DNA of 64,000 nucleotides from Glycomyces niveus (GCF_017592475.1 NZ_JAGFNP010000003.1:310001-374000); one strand, 5' to 3'; shown: positions 1-8,532, numbered from the stretch's first letter. A program made the numbers and translations. Notes: generated by a model not told the origin, from the sequence alone.

Positions 1-6
1 GTCAAT

Positions 7-492
7 ATGACCAAGGAAGTGGGCATCGACGCGCTCGACGCCAGACTCATCGAACTGCTCGAGGCCGAGCCGCGGATCGGGGTGCTGGAGTGCTCGCGGC
101 GGCTCGGCGTGGCGCGCGGGACGGTGCAGGCGCGGCTCGACAAGCTGACGGAGCGGGCGGTGGTGCGCGACTTCGGGCCGCGGGTCGAGCCCGCGGCGCT
201 CGGCTATCCGGTGACGGCCTTCGTGACCCTCGAGCTGCGGCAGGCGGTCGGGCACGAGCACATGGCGCAGCGGCTCGCCCGGATCCCGGAAGTGCTTGAG
301 GCGCATACGGTCACGGGCCAGGGTGACATGCTGTGCCGGATCGTCGCGCGCACGAACGCCGAGCTGCAGGGCGTGATCGACCGCGTCCTCGCCAGCGAGG
401 GCGTCCAGCGCGCCACCACGGTGATCGCCCTGGCCGAGCAGATCCCCTACCGGACGCTGCCCCTGGTCAAGCAGGCGGCGGACCTCAGATGA
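7..492 (+). CDS. Lrp/AsnC-family transcriptional regulator
   Basis: A 161-residue protein of normal Lrp/AsnC length. Residues about 8-55 form the N-terminal winged helix-turn-helix (IELLEAEPRIGVLECSRR, then RGTVQARLDKL). Residues about 66-150 form the RAM ligand-binding domain, recognisable by the pattern VLEAHTVTGQGDMLCRIVA. Members of the family usually sense an amino acid and act as dimers or octamers. The gene ends by overlapping the convergent fumarylacetoacetase gene by 8 bp, so it may control the tyrosine/homogentisate genes beside it; that link is inferred from position only. The effector is unknown. Confidence 0.93.
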   Translation: MTKEVGIDALDARLIELLEAEPRIGVLECSRRLGVARGTVQARLDKLTERAVVRDFGPRVEPAALGYPVTAFVTLELRQAVGHEHMAQRLARIPEVLEAHTVTGQGDMLCRIVARTNAELQGVIDRVLASEGVQRATTVIALAEQIPYRTLPLVKQAADLR

Positions 493-1708
493 CCGCGGGC
501 AGGATCGTGCCCGAGACCTCGCCCAGGCCGATCTCGCCGCCGTTCACGCTCCGCGCGGTCGCGCCGATGACGACCGTGTCGCCGTCCTCGAGGAACTGCC
601 GCTCCTCGCCCTCGCCGACCGCGACCGGGTCCCTCCCGCCCCAGGTCAGCTCCAGGAACGAGCCGCGCTGGTCCGGCTCGGGGCCGGAGACCGTCCCAGA
701 GGCGAACAGGTCGCCGGTGCGCAGCGACGCGCCGTTCACGGTCATGTGCGCGAGCATCTGCGCCGGCGTCCAGTACATGCCCGCGAACGGCGGCCGCGCG
801 ACCTCGGTCCCGTTCCAGCGCACCGACATCCGCAGGTCGTACCCGAACCGCGCGGCCTCCTGCAGGTAGGCCAGCGGTTCCGGGTCCTGCAGGGGCGCAG
901 CGGTCTTCGCGCCCGCCAGCGCGTCGAGCGGGGTGACCCAGTGCGCGATCGTGGTGGCGAAGGACTTGCCGAGGAACGGCCCGAGCGGCACGTACTCCCA
1001 GGCCTGGATGTCGCGGGCGGACCAGTCGTTGACGAGGACCGCGCCGAACACGTGCTCGGCGAAGTCGTCCGGGCTCACCGGCGTCCCCAGCTCGGAGCCG
1101 ACGCCTACGACGAACCCGACCTCGGTCTCTATGTCGAGGCGCGCGCTCGGCCCGAACTCGACCGGTGCGTCCTTCGACTTGCGCTGCCCGCGCGGGCGCA
1201 CGATCGGCGTCCCCGACGGCACGACGGTCCCGGCCCGGCCGTGGTAGCCGACCGGGAGGTGCTTCCAGTTGGGCAGCAGCGGATCCGAGTCGGGGCGGAA
1301 GAGTCGGCCGAGGTTCGTGGCGTGCTCCTCGGAGGCGTAGAAGTCCACATAGTCCGCGACGTGGAACGGCAGGTGCATGCGGGCCTTGGCGACCGGCGTC
1401 AGGAGGGTCGCGGACTGGTCCTGGTGGCGGCGGTCGCTCAGGAGCTCGGTGAGCTGGTGGCGCACGAGCCGCCACGCGGGCGGGCCCATGGCCATGAAGC
1501 CGTTCAGGGCGTGCTCGTGGAAGGCGGGCCGGATCCAGGGCAGGAAGAACGTGCCGGTGGCGAGCGCGCGCAGGTCGAGGACCTGGTCGCCGATGCGCAC
1601 GCCGATGCGCGCGGCGGGGTCTTTGGCGGTGGAGAAGACGCCGTACGGGAGGTGGTCGAGGCCGAAGGGGCCGTCGTCGGCCCCTTCGACCCAGCTGGTG
1701 GCGGTCAT
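485..1708 (-). CDS. fahA: fumarylacetoacetase
   Basis: Hydrolyses fumarylacetoacetate to fumarate and acetoacetate, the last step of tyrosine/homogentisate breakdown in the cytoplasm. The 407-residue protein has the family active site: the general-base histidine in EEHATNLGRLFR, the two metal-binding glutamates in LDIETEVGFVVG, the metal aspartate in VLVNDWSARDIQ, and GYHGRAGTVVPSG. The start at 1708 is chosen because an AGGAG box (AGGAGACCCC) lies just upstream and the ATG overlaps the stop of the preceding gene (ATGA), which implies translational coupling. An in-frame ATG at 1774 would add 22 Arg/Pro-rich residues and is less likely. It is convergent with the Lrp gene. Confidence 0.95.
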   Translation of the reverse strand: MTATSWVEGADDGPFGLDHLPYGVFSTAKDPAARIGVRIGDQVLDLRALATGTFFLPWIRPAFHEHALNGFMAMGPPAWRLVRHQLTELLSDRRHQDQSATLLTPVAKARMHLPFHVADYVDFYASEEHATNLGRLFRPDSDPLLPNWKHLPVGYHGRAGTVVPSGTPIVRPRGQRKSKDAPVEFGPSARLDIETEVGFVVGVGSELGTPVSPDDFAEHVFGAVLVNDWSARDIQAWEYVPLGPFLGKSFATTIAHWVTPLDALAGAKTAAPLQDPEPLAYLQEAARFGYDLRMSVRWNGTEVARPPFAGMYWTPAQMLAHMTVNGASLRTGDLFASGTVSGPEPDQRGSFLELTWGGRDPVAVGEGEERQFLEDGDTVVIGATARSVNGGEIGLGEVSGTILPAVI

Positions 1709-2499
1709 GCGGGGTCTCCTCGGTGCAGCAGCCGGAGGCGGGTGAGGTCGGCGAGCGGTTCTTCGATGCTGCACGAGCCGTACCCGGTCCAGAGGGCGCG
1801 GGGGCGGTGCAGGACGCGGCGGGCGCGGTCGGCGAGGTCGAGTTCGTCGGTCTCGGCGAGGGTCCGGGCCAGCGCTTCAGTGGGGGCGCCCTGGGCGGCC
1901 TCGGCGGCGGCGACCAGCACGTTCAGGAAACCGTGGTGCTCGAAGCCGGTCTCGGGGTCGCGGTGGCGCACGGCCTGGTGGAGACCGGCGGTGAGCTTGA
2001 ACCGGAGACCGCGGAGGCGGCAGCCCGCGATCGTCTCGGCGAGCGTCTCGGGGTCGGGGAAGAACTCGGCGGCGAGGCCGCCGGTGCGGAACTTCGGGGT
2101 GAAGCCGGTGGCGCGCACGGCGTCGAGGGCGTCGGGGCCGAACGGCAGTTCGGCGTAGACGGGCTTGCCCCAGGCGGGCGCGGTCTTCGCGAGGTGCTCG
2201 AGGGCGTGCCGGGACTCGTAGTGGACGACGGTGACCTGCGGCGGGAGTGCGGCGACGTCGTGTTCGACCTGCTCGAGGTCGCTGTCGACGACGACGCCGA
2301 TGGCGAGTTCGCCGCGTCCGGGTTCGAGGTCGGCGAGGCGCGACTGGGGCACGAGCAATGGCCCGATCATGGCCTCGTACCAGGACTGGCGGTATCCGCG
2401 GTGGGCGGGTACGGCCGCCGCCATGGGCGCGCTGCCGGGCGGGAAGAGCGCCGCGTCGTCGATGAGGCCCCGCAGCATCGCGGGTATCGGTCCGGCCAT
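1705..2499 (-). CDS. conserved protein coupled to fumarylacetoacetase, function unknown
   Basis: A 264-residue soluble-looking protein without signal peptide or membrane segment. It starts MAGPIPAMLRGLIDDAALFPPG and contains KPVYAELPF, TGFTPKFRTGG and RGLRFKLTAGLHQAVRH, a pattern suggesting an alpha/beta barrel-like fold; I cannot assign it to a named family. Its stop overlaps the start of fahA (ATGA), and it diverges from hmgA, so it is almost certainly made with the homogentisate enzymes. No maleylacetoacetate isomerase gene is seen in the window, but nothing in the sequence shows that this protein fills that role. Confidence 0.85.
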   Translation of the reverse strand: MAGPIPAMLRGLIDDAALFPPGSAPMAAAVPAHRGYRQSWYEAMIGPLLVPQSRLADLEPGRGELAIGVVVDSDLEQVEHDVAALPPQVTVVHYESRHALEHLAKTAPAWGKPVYAELPFGPDALDAVRATGFTPKFRTGGLAAEFFPDPETLAETIAGCRLRGLRFKLTAGLHQAVRHRDPETGFEHHGFLNVLVAAAEAAQGAPTEALARTLAETDELDLADRARRVLHRPRALWTGYGSCSIEEPLADLTRLRLLHRGDPA

Positions 2500-2686
2500 G
2501 TGCCGAGCCTAGGGCCTTTCGGCGGCCCGGGTCCAGCGCTCCGCGCAGCCGGTGCGCGATCGGGCGCGCGCCGCGCGCGGGTGCGCGCGGACCGGCCGAA
2601 ACGGAACGGCTGGAAGGCTATCCTCAGGACATAGCCGCCGAACGGGCGACACCTTCGCCCGCGAGCGAACCGACAAAGGAGTCGAC

Positions 2687-3868
2687 GTGCCGTTCTACCG
2701 TTCCGTCGGGCAGATCCCCGACAAGCGACACACGCAGTTCCGCCAGGACGACGGGAGCCTGTACTCCGAGGAGCTGATGGGCCAGGAGGGGTTCTCCTCC
2801 GATTCGTCGCTGCTCTACCACCGGTACCGGCCGACGGCGATCTCCTCCAGCACCGAGCACCGGCCCGAGAAGGCCGAGCCGGTCCCGAACCACCCGCTCA
2901 AGCCCCGCCACTTCCGCACCCACAAGCTCGACGGCGCGGGGGACGCGGTCTTCGGCCGCAACCACCTCTTGTCCAATGCGGACTGTCGGATCTCGTACGC
3001 GCTCGCCACGAAGCCTTCACCCTTGTACCGCAACGCGATCGGCGACGAGTGCATCTACGTCGAGTCCGGCGAGGCGCGCGTCGAGACCTCGTTCGGCGCG
3101 ATCGACATCGGCCAGGGCGACTACCTCATCATGCCGATGTCGACGATCTACCGGATCATCCCCACGGGCACCGAACCGCTCCGCACGCTCGTCGTGGAGT
3201 CGACGGGCCACATCACGCCGCCGAAGCGGTACCTGTCGGTGCGCGGCCAGTTCCTCGAGCACAGCCCGTACTGCGAGCGCGACCTCCGCAGCCCGGCCGA
3301 GCCGCTGCTGGTCGACGGCGAGAACGTCGACGTGTACGTGCAGCACCGCGGCCGCGGGTCGGCGACGCTCTGGACGAAGTTCACGTACGCCCACCACCCG
3401 TTCGACGTGGTCGGCTGGGACGGCTGCCTCTATCCCTGGGTGTTCTCGGTCCACGACTTCGAGCCGATCACCGGCCGCATCCACCAGCCCCCGCCCGCGC
3501 ACCAGGTCTTCCAGGGCCCGAACTTCGTCATCTGCAACTTCGTGCCGCGCAAAGTGGACTACCACCCGGACGCGATCCCGGTGCCCTACAACCACCACAA
3601 CGTCGACTCCGACGAGGTGATGTTCTACTGCGGCGGCAACTACGAGGCCCGCCGCGGCTCCGGCATCGAGCAGGGCTCGATCTCCCTGCACCCCTCGGGC
3701 TTCACCCACGGCCCGCAGCCGGGCGCGCCCGAACGCTCCATCGGCGCCGACTACTTCGACGAGCTCGCCGTCATGGTCGACACCTTCCGCCCCCTCGAAC
3801 TCTGCGAACCCGCCCTCGACGTAGAGGACACGAACTACGCCTGGACCTGGAACCGCGACCCCGCCTGA
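2687..3868 (+). CDS. hmgA: homogentisate 1,2-dioxygenase
   Basis: Fe(II) enzyme that opens the ring of homogentisate to maleylacetoacetate. The 393-residue protein begins MPFYRSVGQIPDKRHTQFR, typical of bacterial HmgA. The iron ligands expected from the human enzyme are visible: the His and, six residues later, the Glu in HNVDSDE, and the second His in PSGFTHGPQPG. The GTG at 2687 is chosen as start because it follows an AAAGGAG box and gives the canonical N-terminus; a longer frame from 2552 would add an Arg-rich tail with no family counterpart. It diverges from the fahA operon, with the shared control region at 2500-2686. Confidence 0.96.
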   Translation: MPFYRSVGQIPDKRHTQFRQDDGSLYSEELMGQEGFSSDSSLLYHRYRPTAISSSTEHRPEKAEPVPNHPLKPRHFRTHKLDGAGDAVFGRNHLLSNADCRISYALATKPSPLYRNAIGDECIYVESGEARVETSFGAIDIGQGDYLIMPMSTIYRIIPTGTEPLRTLVVESTGHITPPKRYLSVRGQFLEHSPYCERDLRSPAEPLLVDGENVDVYVQHRGRGSATLWTKFTYAHHPFDVVGWDGCLYPWVFSVHDFEPITGRIHQPPPAHQVFQGPNFVICNFVPRKVDYHPDAIPVPYNHHNVDSDEVMFYCGGNYEARRGSGIEQGSISLHPSGFTHGPQPGAPERSIGADYFDELAVMVDTFRPLELCEPALDVEDTNYAWTWNRDPA

Positions 3869-3877
3869 GACCGCGCC

Positions 3878-4279
3878 TCAGGAGAAACCAAAGTAACGCA
3901 TAACCATGTCCTTCTGGTCTGCCACGCTTCCAACTTCCCAGCGATCCGCGGGGGCAAATATATCCACTTCAGTCGAAGCAGCGCTGAATTCGCCATCAGC
4001 GAGAACGTACGCGTATCTCCCATCCCCCATTTGTCGCTGCATCCCCGACGGAAAGACAATCGGCCTTGAGCCTTGGCAGCAGAGGACAATTCCTTTCTCC
4101 TCCAATGAGATCCGTGCTTTCAGGAGGCAACTGAACAGGTCATTCGCCTCAAACTCTTCTGCGAGTTCCACTGGCTGGAGTATCTTGAGCCTCAGCGGGC
4201 GCCGCTCCGGAACCTCAAGTTCGATGCGGAGTTCACTTCCATTCGCGACAACTGCTGCAATCGAAACCCGCTCTGCCAC
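3878..4279 (-). CDS. probable immunity protein for the adjacent ADP-ribosyltransferase toxin tip
   Basis: A 133-residue acidic cytoplasmic-type protein with no signal or TM segment. The segment VFPSGMQRQMGDGRYAYVL followed by VDIFAPADRWEVGSVADQ resembles small actinobacterial proteins that I recall next to secreted toxins. It starts with a GTG that shares its first base with the TAG stop of the upstream toxin frame (TAGTG), so it is translationally coupled to it, as immunity genes usually are. Its GC content is visibly lower than that of neighbouring genes, which hints at transfer. Immunity function is inferred from position and coupling. Confidence 0.65.
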   Translation of the reverse strand: MAERVSIAAVVANGSELRIELEVPERRPLRLKILQPVELAEEFEANDLFSCLLKARISLEEKGIVLCCQGSRPIVFPSGMQRQMGDGRYAYVLADGEFSAASTEVDIFAPADRWEVGSVADQKDMVMRYFGFS

Positions 4280-4836
4280 TACCGCCTCCCAAATCCCGGA
4301 TTCGGAATCCAGTCACCGCTCGTCGTTCGGCAACCAACAATACAGCTTGGGTCGATTGCTCCAGGAAATGCGATCTCCATCTCATCTGCATGACGATTGT
4401 CAGGAATCATAGCGTTCACGTCAATTCCCCCAGTTGCACCTTGGATCGTATAAGTATGCCCGTTCCTGCTAAGAGCATGCGCCTCAGAGGTCGTGGTTGA
4501 GACATACCCTGATGCAGGGGTGTATTGACCGGAAACACCGGCAACGTGCTCTTCCAGACTCATATTATCGCCCAGAGGCTCGAAGCCGGATTCAAAGATC
4601 TCCTCTGGTTCCCGCGTATCACTTCGATATACAGTGTCGGGAATTTCAGCATCGGACCCACAGTTATGAGTGAGGAAGTCGGATTCTGCCGCTGCGACAG
4701 AGAAGGTGTGGTCTTCGGCGACGGTGAGGTTGCGGACCGTCGTGAAGGCGGCGTGTACTTCGACCGCGGTGATCTGGGTCCAGGTTCCTGCGCTGGTGCG
4801 GAGGGACTGGCCGGAATTCCGGTCAGTTGAGGGCTC
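4279..4836 (-). pseudogene. truncated polymorphic toxin: end of Hint domain plus scabin/pierisin-like ADP-ribosyltransferase
   Basis: The open frame runs 185 codons from just after an in-frame stop at 4837-4839. Residues about 10-60 match the end of a pretoxin Hint (self-splicing-like) domain, with VRNLTVAEDHTFSV followed by LTHN, the usual junction before a toxin. Residues about 62-185 look like a DNA-targeting ADP-ribosyltransferase of the scabin/pierisin group: Arg71 in TVYRSDTREPEEIF, the STT motif at 113-115, GGIDVNAMIP, and the ExE pair at 152/154 in DEMEIAFPGAI. No good start codon precedes the first ATG at 4563, which would remove Arg71. It therefore looks like a beheaded C-terminal tip, still followed by its immunity gene. 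Its 5' end abuts the Nudix gene. Confidence 0.72.
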
Positions 4837-5356
4837 TCAAGCGGGCAGCGAGGTCGGGGCTGTCGAGGTCGGTCCGGGGGCGCCATTCGGCGGCGTGGAC
4901 TTCTTCGGTGCGGGGGTTGGGGTCGGCGTCGGCGCAGTGGAAGAGGTAGCGGACGTCGTAGTGCCAGTGGGCGTCTTCGTTCTTGCGCGGGTTGGCGGGG
5001 ATGGGGTGGACGTCGATGTGGATGGGGACCGGGTCGGCGAGGGTGAGGGCCGAGGGTTCGATGCCGGTCTCTTCGACGGCTTCGCGGAAGGCGGCCGAGG
5101 GGAGCGAGTCGTCGGCGGGTTCGATGTGGCCGCCAGGCTGGAACCAGCGGCCGATGGTCTTGTGGTGGATGAGGAGGACCTCGCCCGCGTCGTTGACGAG
5201 GATCGCCGAGGCGGTGACGTGGCCGGGCATGGTCGTGCGGTCGAAGCCTTCCGGGCCGGTGAGGGCGAAGAGCGGCCTGATCGACTCGGCGTCCTCGGGC
5301 CAGCGGACGAGGTAGGCGGCGAGCTGGTCCTTGAGATGGGCGATCGCGATGGGCAC
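4823..5356 (-). CDS. Nudix hydrolase
   Basis: A 177-residue Nudix-fold pyrophosphohydrolase. The Nudix box is GGHIEPADDSLPSAAFREAV followed by EETGI. It keeps the REAVEETG core but has Asp and a one-residue insertion where the first Glu of the consensus sits. The fold is supported by HVTASAILVNDAGEVLLIHHK ahead of the box. The substrate cannot be read from the sequence; close actinobacterial relatives are generic NUDIX-domain proteins. The last 14 bases overlap the open frame of the truncated toxin, so the toxin breakpoint falls at the very end of this gene. It diverges from the oxidoreductase at 5458. Confidence 0.9.
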   Translation of the reverse strand: MPIAIAHLKDQLAAYLVRWPEDAESIRPLFALTGPEGFDRTTMPGHVTASAILVNDAGEVLLIHHKTIGRWFQPGGHIEPADDSLPSAAFREAVEETGIEPSALTLADPVPIHIDVHPIPANPRKNEDAHWHYDVRYLFHCADADPNPRTEEVHAAEWRPRTDLDSPDLAARLRALN

Positions 5357-5457
5357 GGCCAGTATTCTGCCAGTGGCGGCGGTCGGGGCGGCGGGGCCCG
5401 CCGGGCCTAGAATCGAGCCCTATTCGTACTCCAGTGCCGACAGACAAGGACCCCGCC

Positions 5458-6402
5458 GTGCCCGAGATGATGCGCGCCGTGACCCAACACCGACTCGGTG
5501 GGCCGGAGGTGCTGGAGTTGACCGAGGTCGAGCGGCCGGAGCCGTACTACGGGGAGATCCAGGTGCGGGTCCGCGCGGCGGGCGTCAACCCCGTCGACCC
5601 GGCGGCCCGCGAGATCGGGCTCTATATCGGGCAACCGCCGTTCATCCTCGGATGGGACGTGTCCGGCGTCGTGGAGAAGGTCGGCATCGGCGTCACCCGC
5701 TTCAAGCCCGGCGACGAGGTCTTCGGCATGCCCCGCTTCCCGCACCAGGCGGGCACGCACGCCGAGTACGTCACCGCGCCGAGCCGCCAGTTCGCCCGCA
5801 AGCCAGCCTCGCTCTCGCACATCGAGGCCGCCGGGCTGCCGCTGTGCGGACTCACCGCCTGGCAGGCCCTGGTGGACAACGCGGAGCTGCGGTCCGGGCA
5901 GAGCGTGCTCATCCACGCCGCCGCCGGGGGCATCGGCCACCTGGCCGTGCAGATCGCCAAGTCCATCGGCGCCCATGTCATCGCCACCGCGAGCGCCGGA
6001 AAGCACGACTTCGTGCGCGGGCTGGGCGCCGACGAGGTGATCGACTACAAGGCCGTCGACTTCGCCGCTGTCGTCAAGGACGTCGACGTCGCCCTGACCA
6101 CCCTCTCCGGCGACTACGCGGAGCGCTCGGTCTCGGTGATCCGCGACGGCGGCGTCCTCGCGCAGCTCTACTACTCCCTGCGGGACGCCGAATTCCCCGA
6201 GGCCGTCGCACGCGGCATCCGCACCGACTTCATGCTCGTCGAACCCGATCTGATCGGCCTGCAGGGCCTGGCCCGCCTCGCGGACGCGGGCGAGCTGCGG
6301 GTCCACGTCGCCGAGACGTTCCCGCTCGAGGACTTCGCCAAGGCCCATGAGGCGATGGAGCACGGCAGCGCCACCGGGAAGCTCGTGCTCACCGTCGACT
6401 AA
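5458..6402 (+). CDS. NADP-dependent zinc-free alcohol dehydrogenase / quinone oxidoreductase
   Basis: A medium-chain dehydrogenase/reductase of about 314 residues, of the zinc-free quinone oxidoreductase type. It opens MRAVTQHRLGGPEVLELTEV and carries the GroES-like domain (RVRAAGVNPVDPAARE, ILGWDVSGVV) and the Rossmann nucleotide motif AAAGGIGHLAVQIAKSIGAHV. The zinc-binding cysteines are absent, as usual in this subgroup, which typically reduces quinones or enones with NADPH. GTG 5458 is preferred because an AAGGAC box lies 8 bp ahead; GTG 5434 would add eight residues. A strong hairpin follows at 6409-6432. Confidence 0.9.
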   Translation: MPEMMRAVTQHRLGGPEVLELTEVERPEPYYGEIQVRVRAAGVNPVDPAAREIGLYIGQPPFILGWDVSGVVEKVGIGVTRFKPGDEVFGMPRFPHQAGTHAEYVTAPSRQFARKPASLSHIEAAGLPLCGLTAWQALVDNAELRSGQSVLIHAAAGGIGHLAVQIAKSIGAHVIATASAGKHDFVRGLGADEVIDYKAVDFAAVVKDVDVALTTLSGDYAERSVSVIRDGGVLAQLYYSLRDAEFPEAVARGIRTDFMLVEPDLIGLQGLARLADAGELRVHVAETFPLEDFAKAHEAMEHGSATGKLVLTVD

Positions 6403-6408
6403 GGCAAC

Positions 6409-6432
6409 GGGGCCCGCCGCCTGGCGGGCCCC
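6409..6432. terminator. hairpin terminator between convergent genes
   Basis: Ten-base perfect stem GGGGCCCGCC / GGCGGGCCCC with a four-base loop. It sits between the convergent oxidoreductase and DUF418 genes and can serve both strands. Confidence 0.75.
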
Positions 6433-6445
6433 GAATCAAGGGCGA

Positions 6446-7660
6446 TCAGCGCTTGCGGCCGTAGGTGAGCCGCCGCAGCAGCGTCTCGGCCGGGCCGCGG
6501 TAGCCGCGGCGGTGCGCCGCATACGCGCCCCACACGGTCAGCGCCCAGACCGCGAGCGCGCAGGCCTGCGAGGCCAGCAGCGGGCTACCGGCCCGGTCGT
6601 CCAGGCCGAGGAGGAACGGCGTCGCGAGCACGAGCCACGCCACCGACTGGAACAGGTAGCCGCTCAGCGACCGCTGCCCGAGCGCGCTCACCGCGGTCAC
6701 GAGCGTCCCGGCGGGCTTGCGGGTGAGGACGTGCGCGAGGAGGCCGAACACGGCCGCGTAGCCGATGCCGCCGAAGAAGCCGGAGGACTCGTACAGGAGC
6801 TTCATCGCGGCCGCAGTGCCTTCACTGGCGTGCAGGAAACCGCCGCTGAGCAGGGCCATCGGCATCCCGGCGGCGACGGCGACGGTGATGCCGCCGATCG
6901 CGGTCCAGCGCAGGAGCGACAGGTGCCGTTCGGGCTCCTCGAGGAGGCGGCGGCGGCCGGCCCAGGCGCCGACCCAGACCATGAGGATCATCGGCAGCAG
7001 CGTCGCGGTGTGCACGGGCCACTCGGCGAGCCGTTCGCCCACCGAGGCGAGGTACGTGCCGGCCTCGACGGAACCGAAGGGCGACACGGGGATCGCGGCG
7101 TCGCCCACCTGGAACCCGAACGCGACGACCGCGGCGAGCACGAGGACGTAGAGCCCGCCGACCGCGAGGTACCAGGGCGCGAAGCGGTGTACCTTGTCGG
7201 TGCGCTGCAGGAGTAGCAGCGTGAACGCGATGCCGATGAGGCCGTATGCGCCGAGGAAGTCCCCCGAGTAGAGCAGCACGCCGTGGGCGATGCCGAAGAC
7301 GAAGAGCCAGGCGTTGCGGCGCAGGAGGACCCGCCGCACCTGGCCGGGGGTCGCGCCCGCTTCGGCCTGGCGGCGGGCGAGCTGGACGAGGCCGTAGCCG
7401 AACATGATCGCGAACAGCGGGAACGCCCGCGCGTGGATGAACTCGACCATGAAGAAGTTGTAGAAGCGCTCGAAGCCGCGCGGGTCGGTCTCGACGCCGG
7501 GCGCGCTGGCGAGGAAGTAGCCGGCGCTGTTGGCGAGGGCGATGAACAGGAGCATCGCGCCGCGGGCGAGGTCGGGGGCGAGCGCCCTTTCGGTGGGGCG
7601 CACGGGGCCGCGGCGGATGCGCGGCTCCGCGGCGAGGCTGGGTGTGACGGTGGCGGTCAT
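6446..7660 (-). CDS. DUF418-domain membrane protein
   Basis: A 404-residue polytopic inner-membrane protein of the DUF418 (YeiB-like) type. The N-terminus RALAPDLARGAMLLFIALAN and the segment ARAFPLFAIMFGYGLVQLARR are family signatures, and roughly ten hydrophobic spans follow. The C-terminal DUF418 block contains GYLFQSVAWLVLATPFLLG and GPAETLLRRLTYG. The substrate is unknown. The gene is divergent from a TetR regulator with a perfect inverted repeat between them, so it is probably that repressor's target, as is common for this pair. Confidence 0.88.
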   Translation of the reverse strand: MTATVTPSLAAEPRIRRGPVRPTERALAPDLARGAMLLFIALANSAGYFLASAPGVETDPRGFERFYNFFMVEFIHARAFPLFAIMFGYGLVQLARRQAEAGATPGQVRRVLLRRNAWLFVFGIAHGVLLYSGDFLGAYGLIGIAFTLLLLQRTDKVHRFAPWYLAVGGLYVLVLAAVVAFGFQVGDAAIPVSPFGSVEAGTYLASVGERLAEWPVHTATLLPMILMVWVGAWAGRRRLLEEPERHLSLLRWTAIGGITVAVAAGMPMALLSGGFLHASEGTAAAMKLLYESSGFFGGIGYAAVFGLLAHVLTRKPAGTLVTAVSALGQRSLSGYLFQSVAWLVLATPFLLGLDDRAGSPLLASQACALAVWALTVWGAYAAHRRGYRGPAETLLRRLTYGRKR

Positions 7661-7691
7661 GTCGATCCTTCGGGGTCTCGTGATCGATTGA

Positions 7692-7728
7692 ATTAATATC
7701 TCTGAGATACTATCCTTGAGATATTAAT
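7692..7728. promoter_or_regulatory. probable TetR operator (11-bp inverted repeat)
   Basis: A perfect inverted repeat ATTAATATCTC (7692-7702) and GAGATATTAAT (7718-7728) around 15 bases, which themselves contain TGAGATA, so two overlapping TATCTC/GAGATA half-site pairs are possible. It lies between the divergent DUF418 and TetR genes in unusually AT-rich DNA and is placed to repress both. Confidence 0.7.
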
Positions 7729-7788
7729 AGCATGTGCGATGATGTCGCGCAAGCCCGGGCGACGGAGGGACGGAGGTGGCCGCGGCGC

Positions 7789-8532
7789 ATGGACGAGGCA
7801 CCGGTGCCGGATGAGCTGGCGAGGCTGTGGCGCATCCCCGCGGAGTCCCGCCGCGGGCGGCCCGCGAAGCTCGACGTCGGCCAGGTCGTGGACGCGGCCG
7901 TCGCGCTCGCCGACCGCGAAGGGCTCGCGGCGGCGACGCTGCCGCGGGTCGCCGAGGCCCTCGGGGTCACGAAGATGTCCCTCTACCGGCACGTCGGTTC
8001 GAAGGACGAGCTACTGGCCCTCATGCAGGACGCGGCGTCCGGCCCGGTTCCATCCTCATTGGACGGTACGGGTCAGTGGCGGGAGCGGCTGCGGCTGTGG
8101 GCCACCGAGCAGCGCGCGCTCTTCGCTCGGCACCCGTGGCTCGCGGCCTCGCCCGTCTCGGGACCGCCCAAGGGCCCCAACCTGATCGGCTGGTTCGACG
8201 CCGGGCTGCGGGCCCTGCGGACCACCGAGCTCGACTGGGCGGCGAAGGTCGGCGCGGTCATGCTCGTGGGCGAGTACGTGCGGGGCAACGCCCAACTGGC
8301 GCAAGGCCTCGAGGCCGGCCGGGCCGGCTCGGGCCAGGACCAGGCGGCGGCCGAGCAGGCCTACGGCCGGGCGATGTTCACCCTCGTCTCGCCCGAGCGC
8401 TTCCCTGACGCGGCCGCGCTGTTCGCCTCGGCCACATTCGAAGACACCGGCGAGGACACCGCGGACACGGACTTCTTCTCCGGTCTGGACCTCATCCTCG
8501 ACGGCGTCGCCGCTGCGGTCAAGCGCGCCTAG
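7789..8532 (+). CDS. TetR/AcrR-family transcriptional regulator
   Basis: A 247-residue regulator. The DNA-binding helix-turn-helix lies at about residues 35-65 (TLPRVAEALGVTKMSLYRHV, then GSKDELL). The long C-terminal half with WRERLRLWATEQRALFARHP resembles the TetR_C_1 ligand-binding domain. ATG 7789 is chosen because GGAGGTGG lies 9 bp upstream; an in-frame ATG at 7732 would put the start next to the operator. Divergent to the DUF418 gene, which it probably controls. The stop overlaps the convergent LysR gene by 14 bp. Confidence 0.9.
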   Translation: MDEAPVPDELARLWRIPAESRRGRPAKLDVGQVVDAAVALADREGLAAATLPRVAEALGVTKMSLYRHVGSKDELLALMQDAASGPVPSSLDGTGQWRERLRLWATEQRALFARHPWLAASPVSGPPKGPNLIGWFDAGLRALRTTELDWAAKVGAVMLVGEYVRGNAQLAQGLEAGRAGSGQDQAAAEQAYGRAMFTLVSPERFPDAAALFASATFEDTGEDTADTDFFSGLDLILDGVAAAVKRA

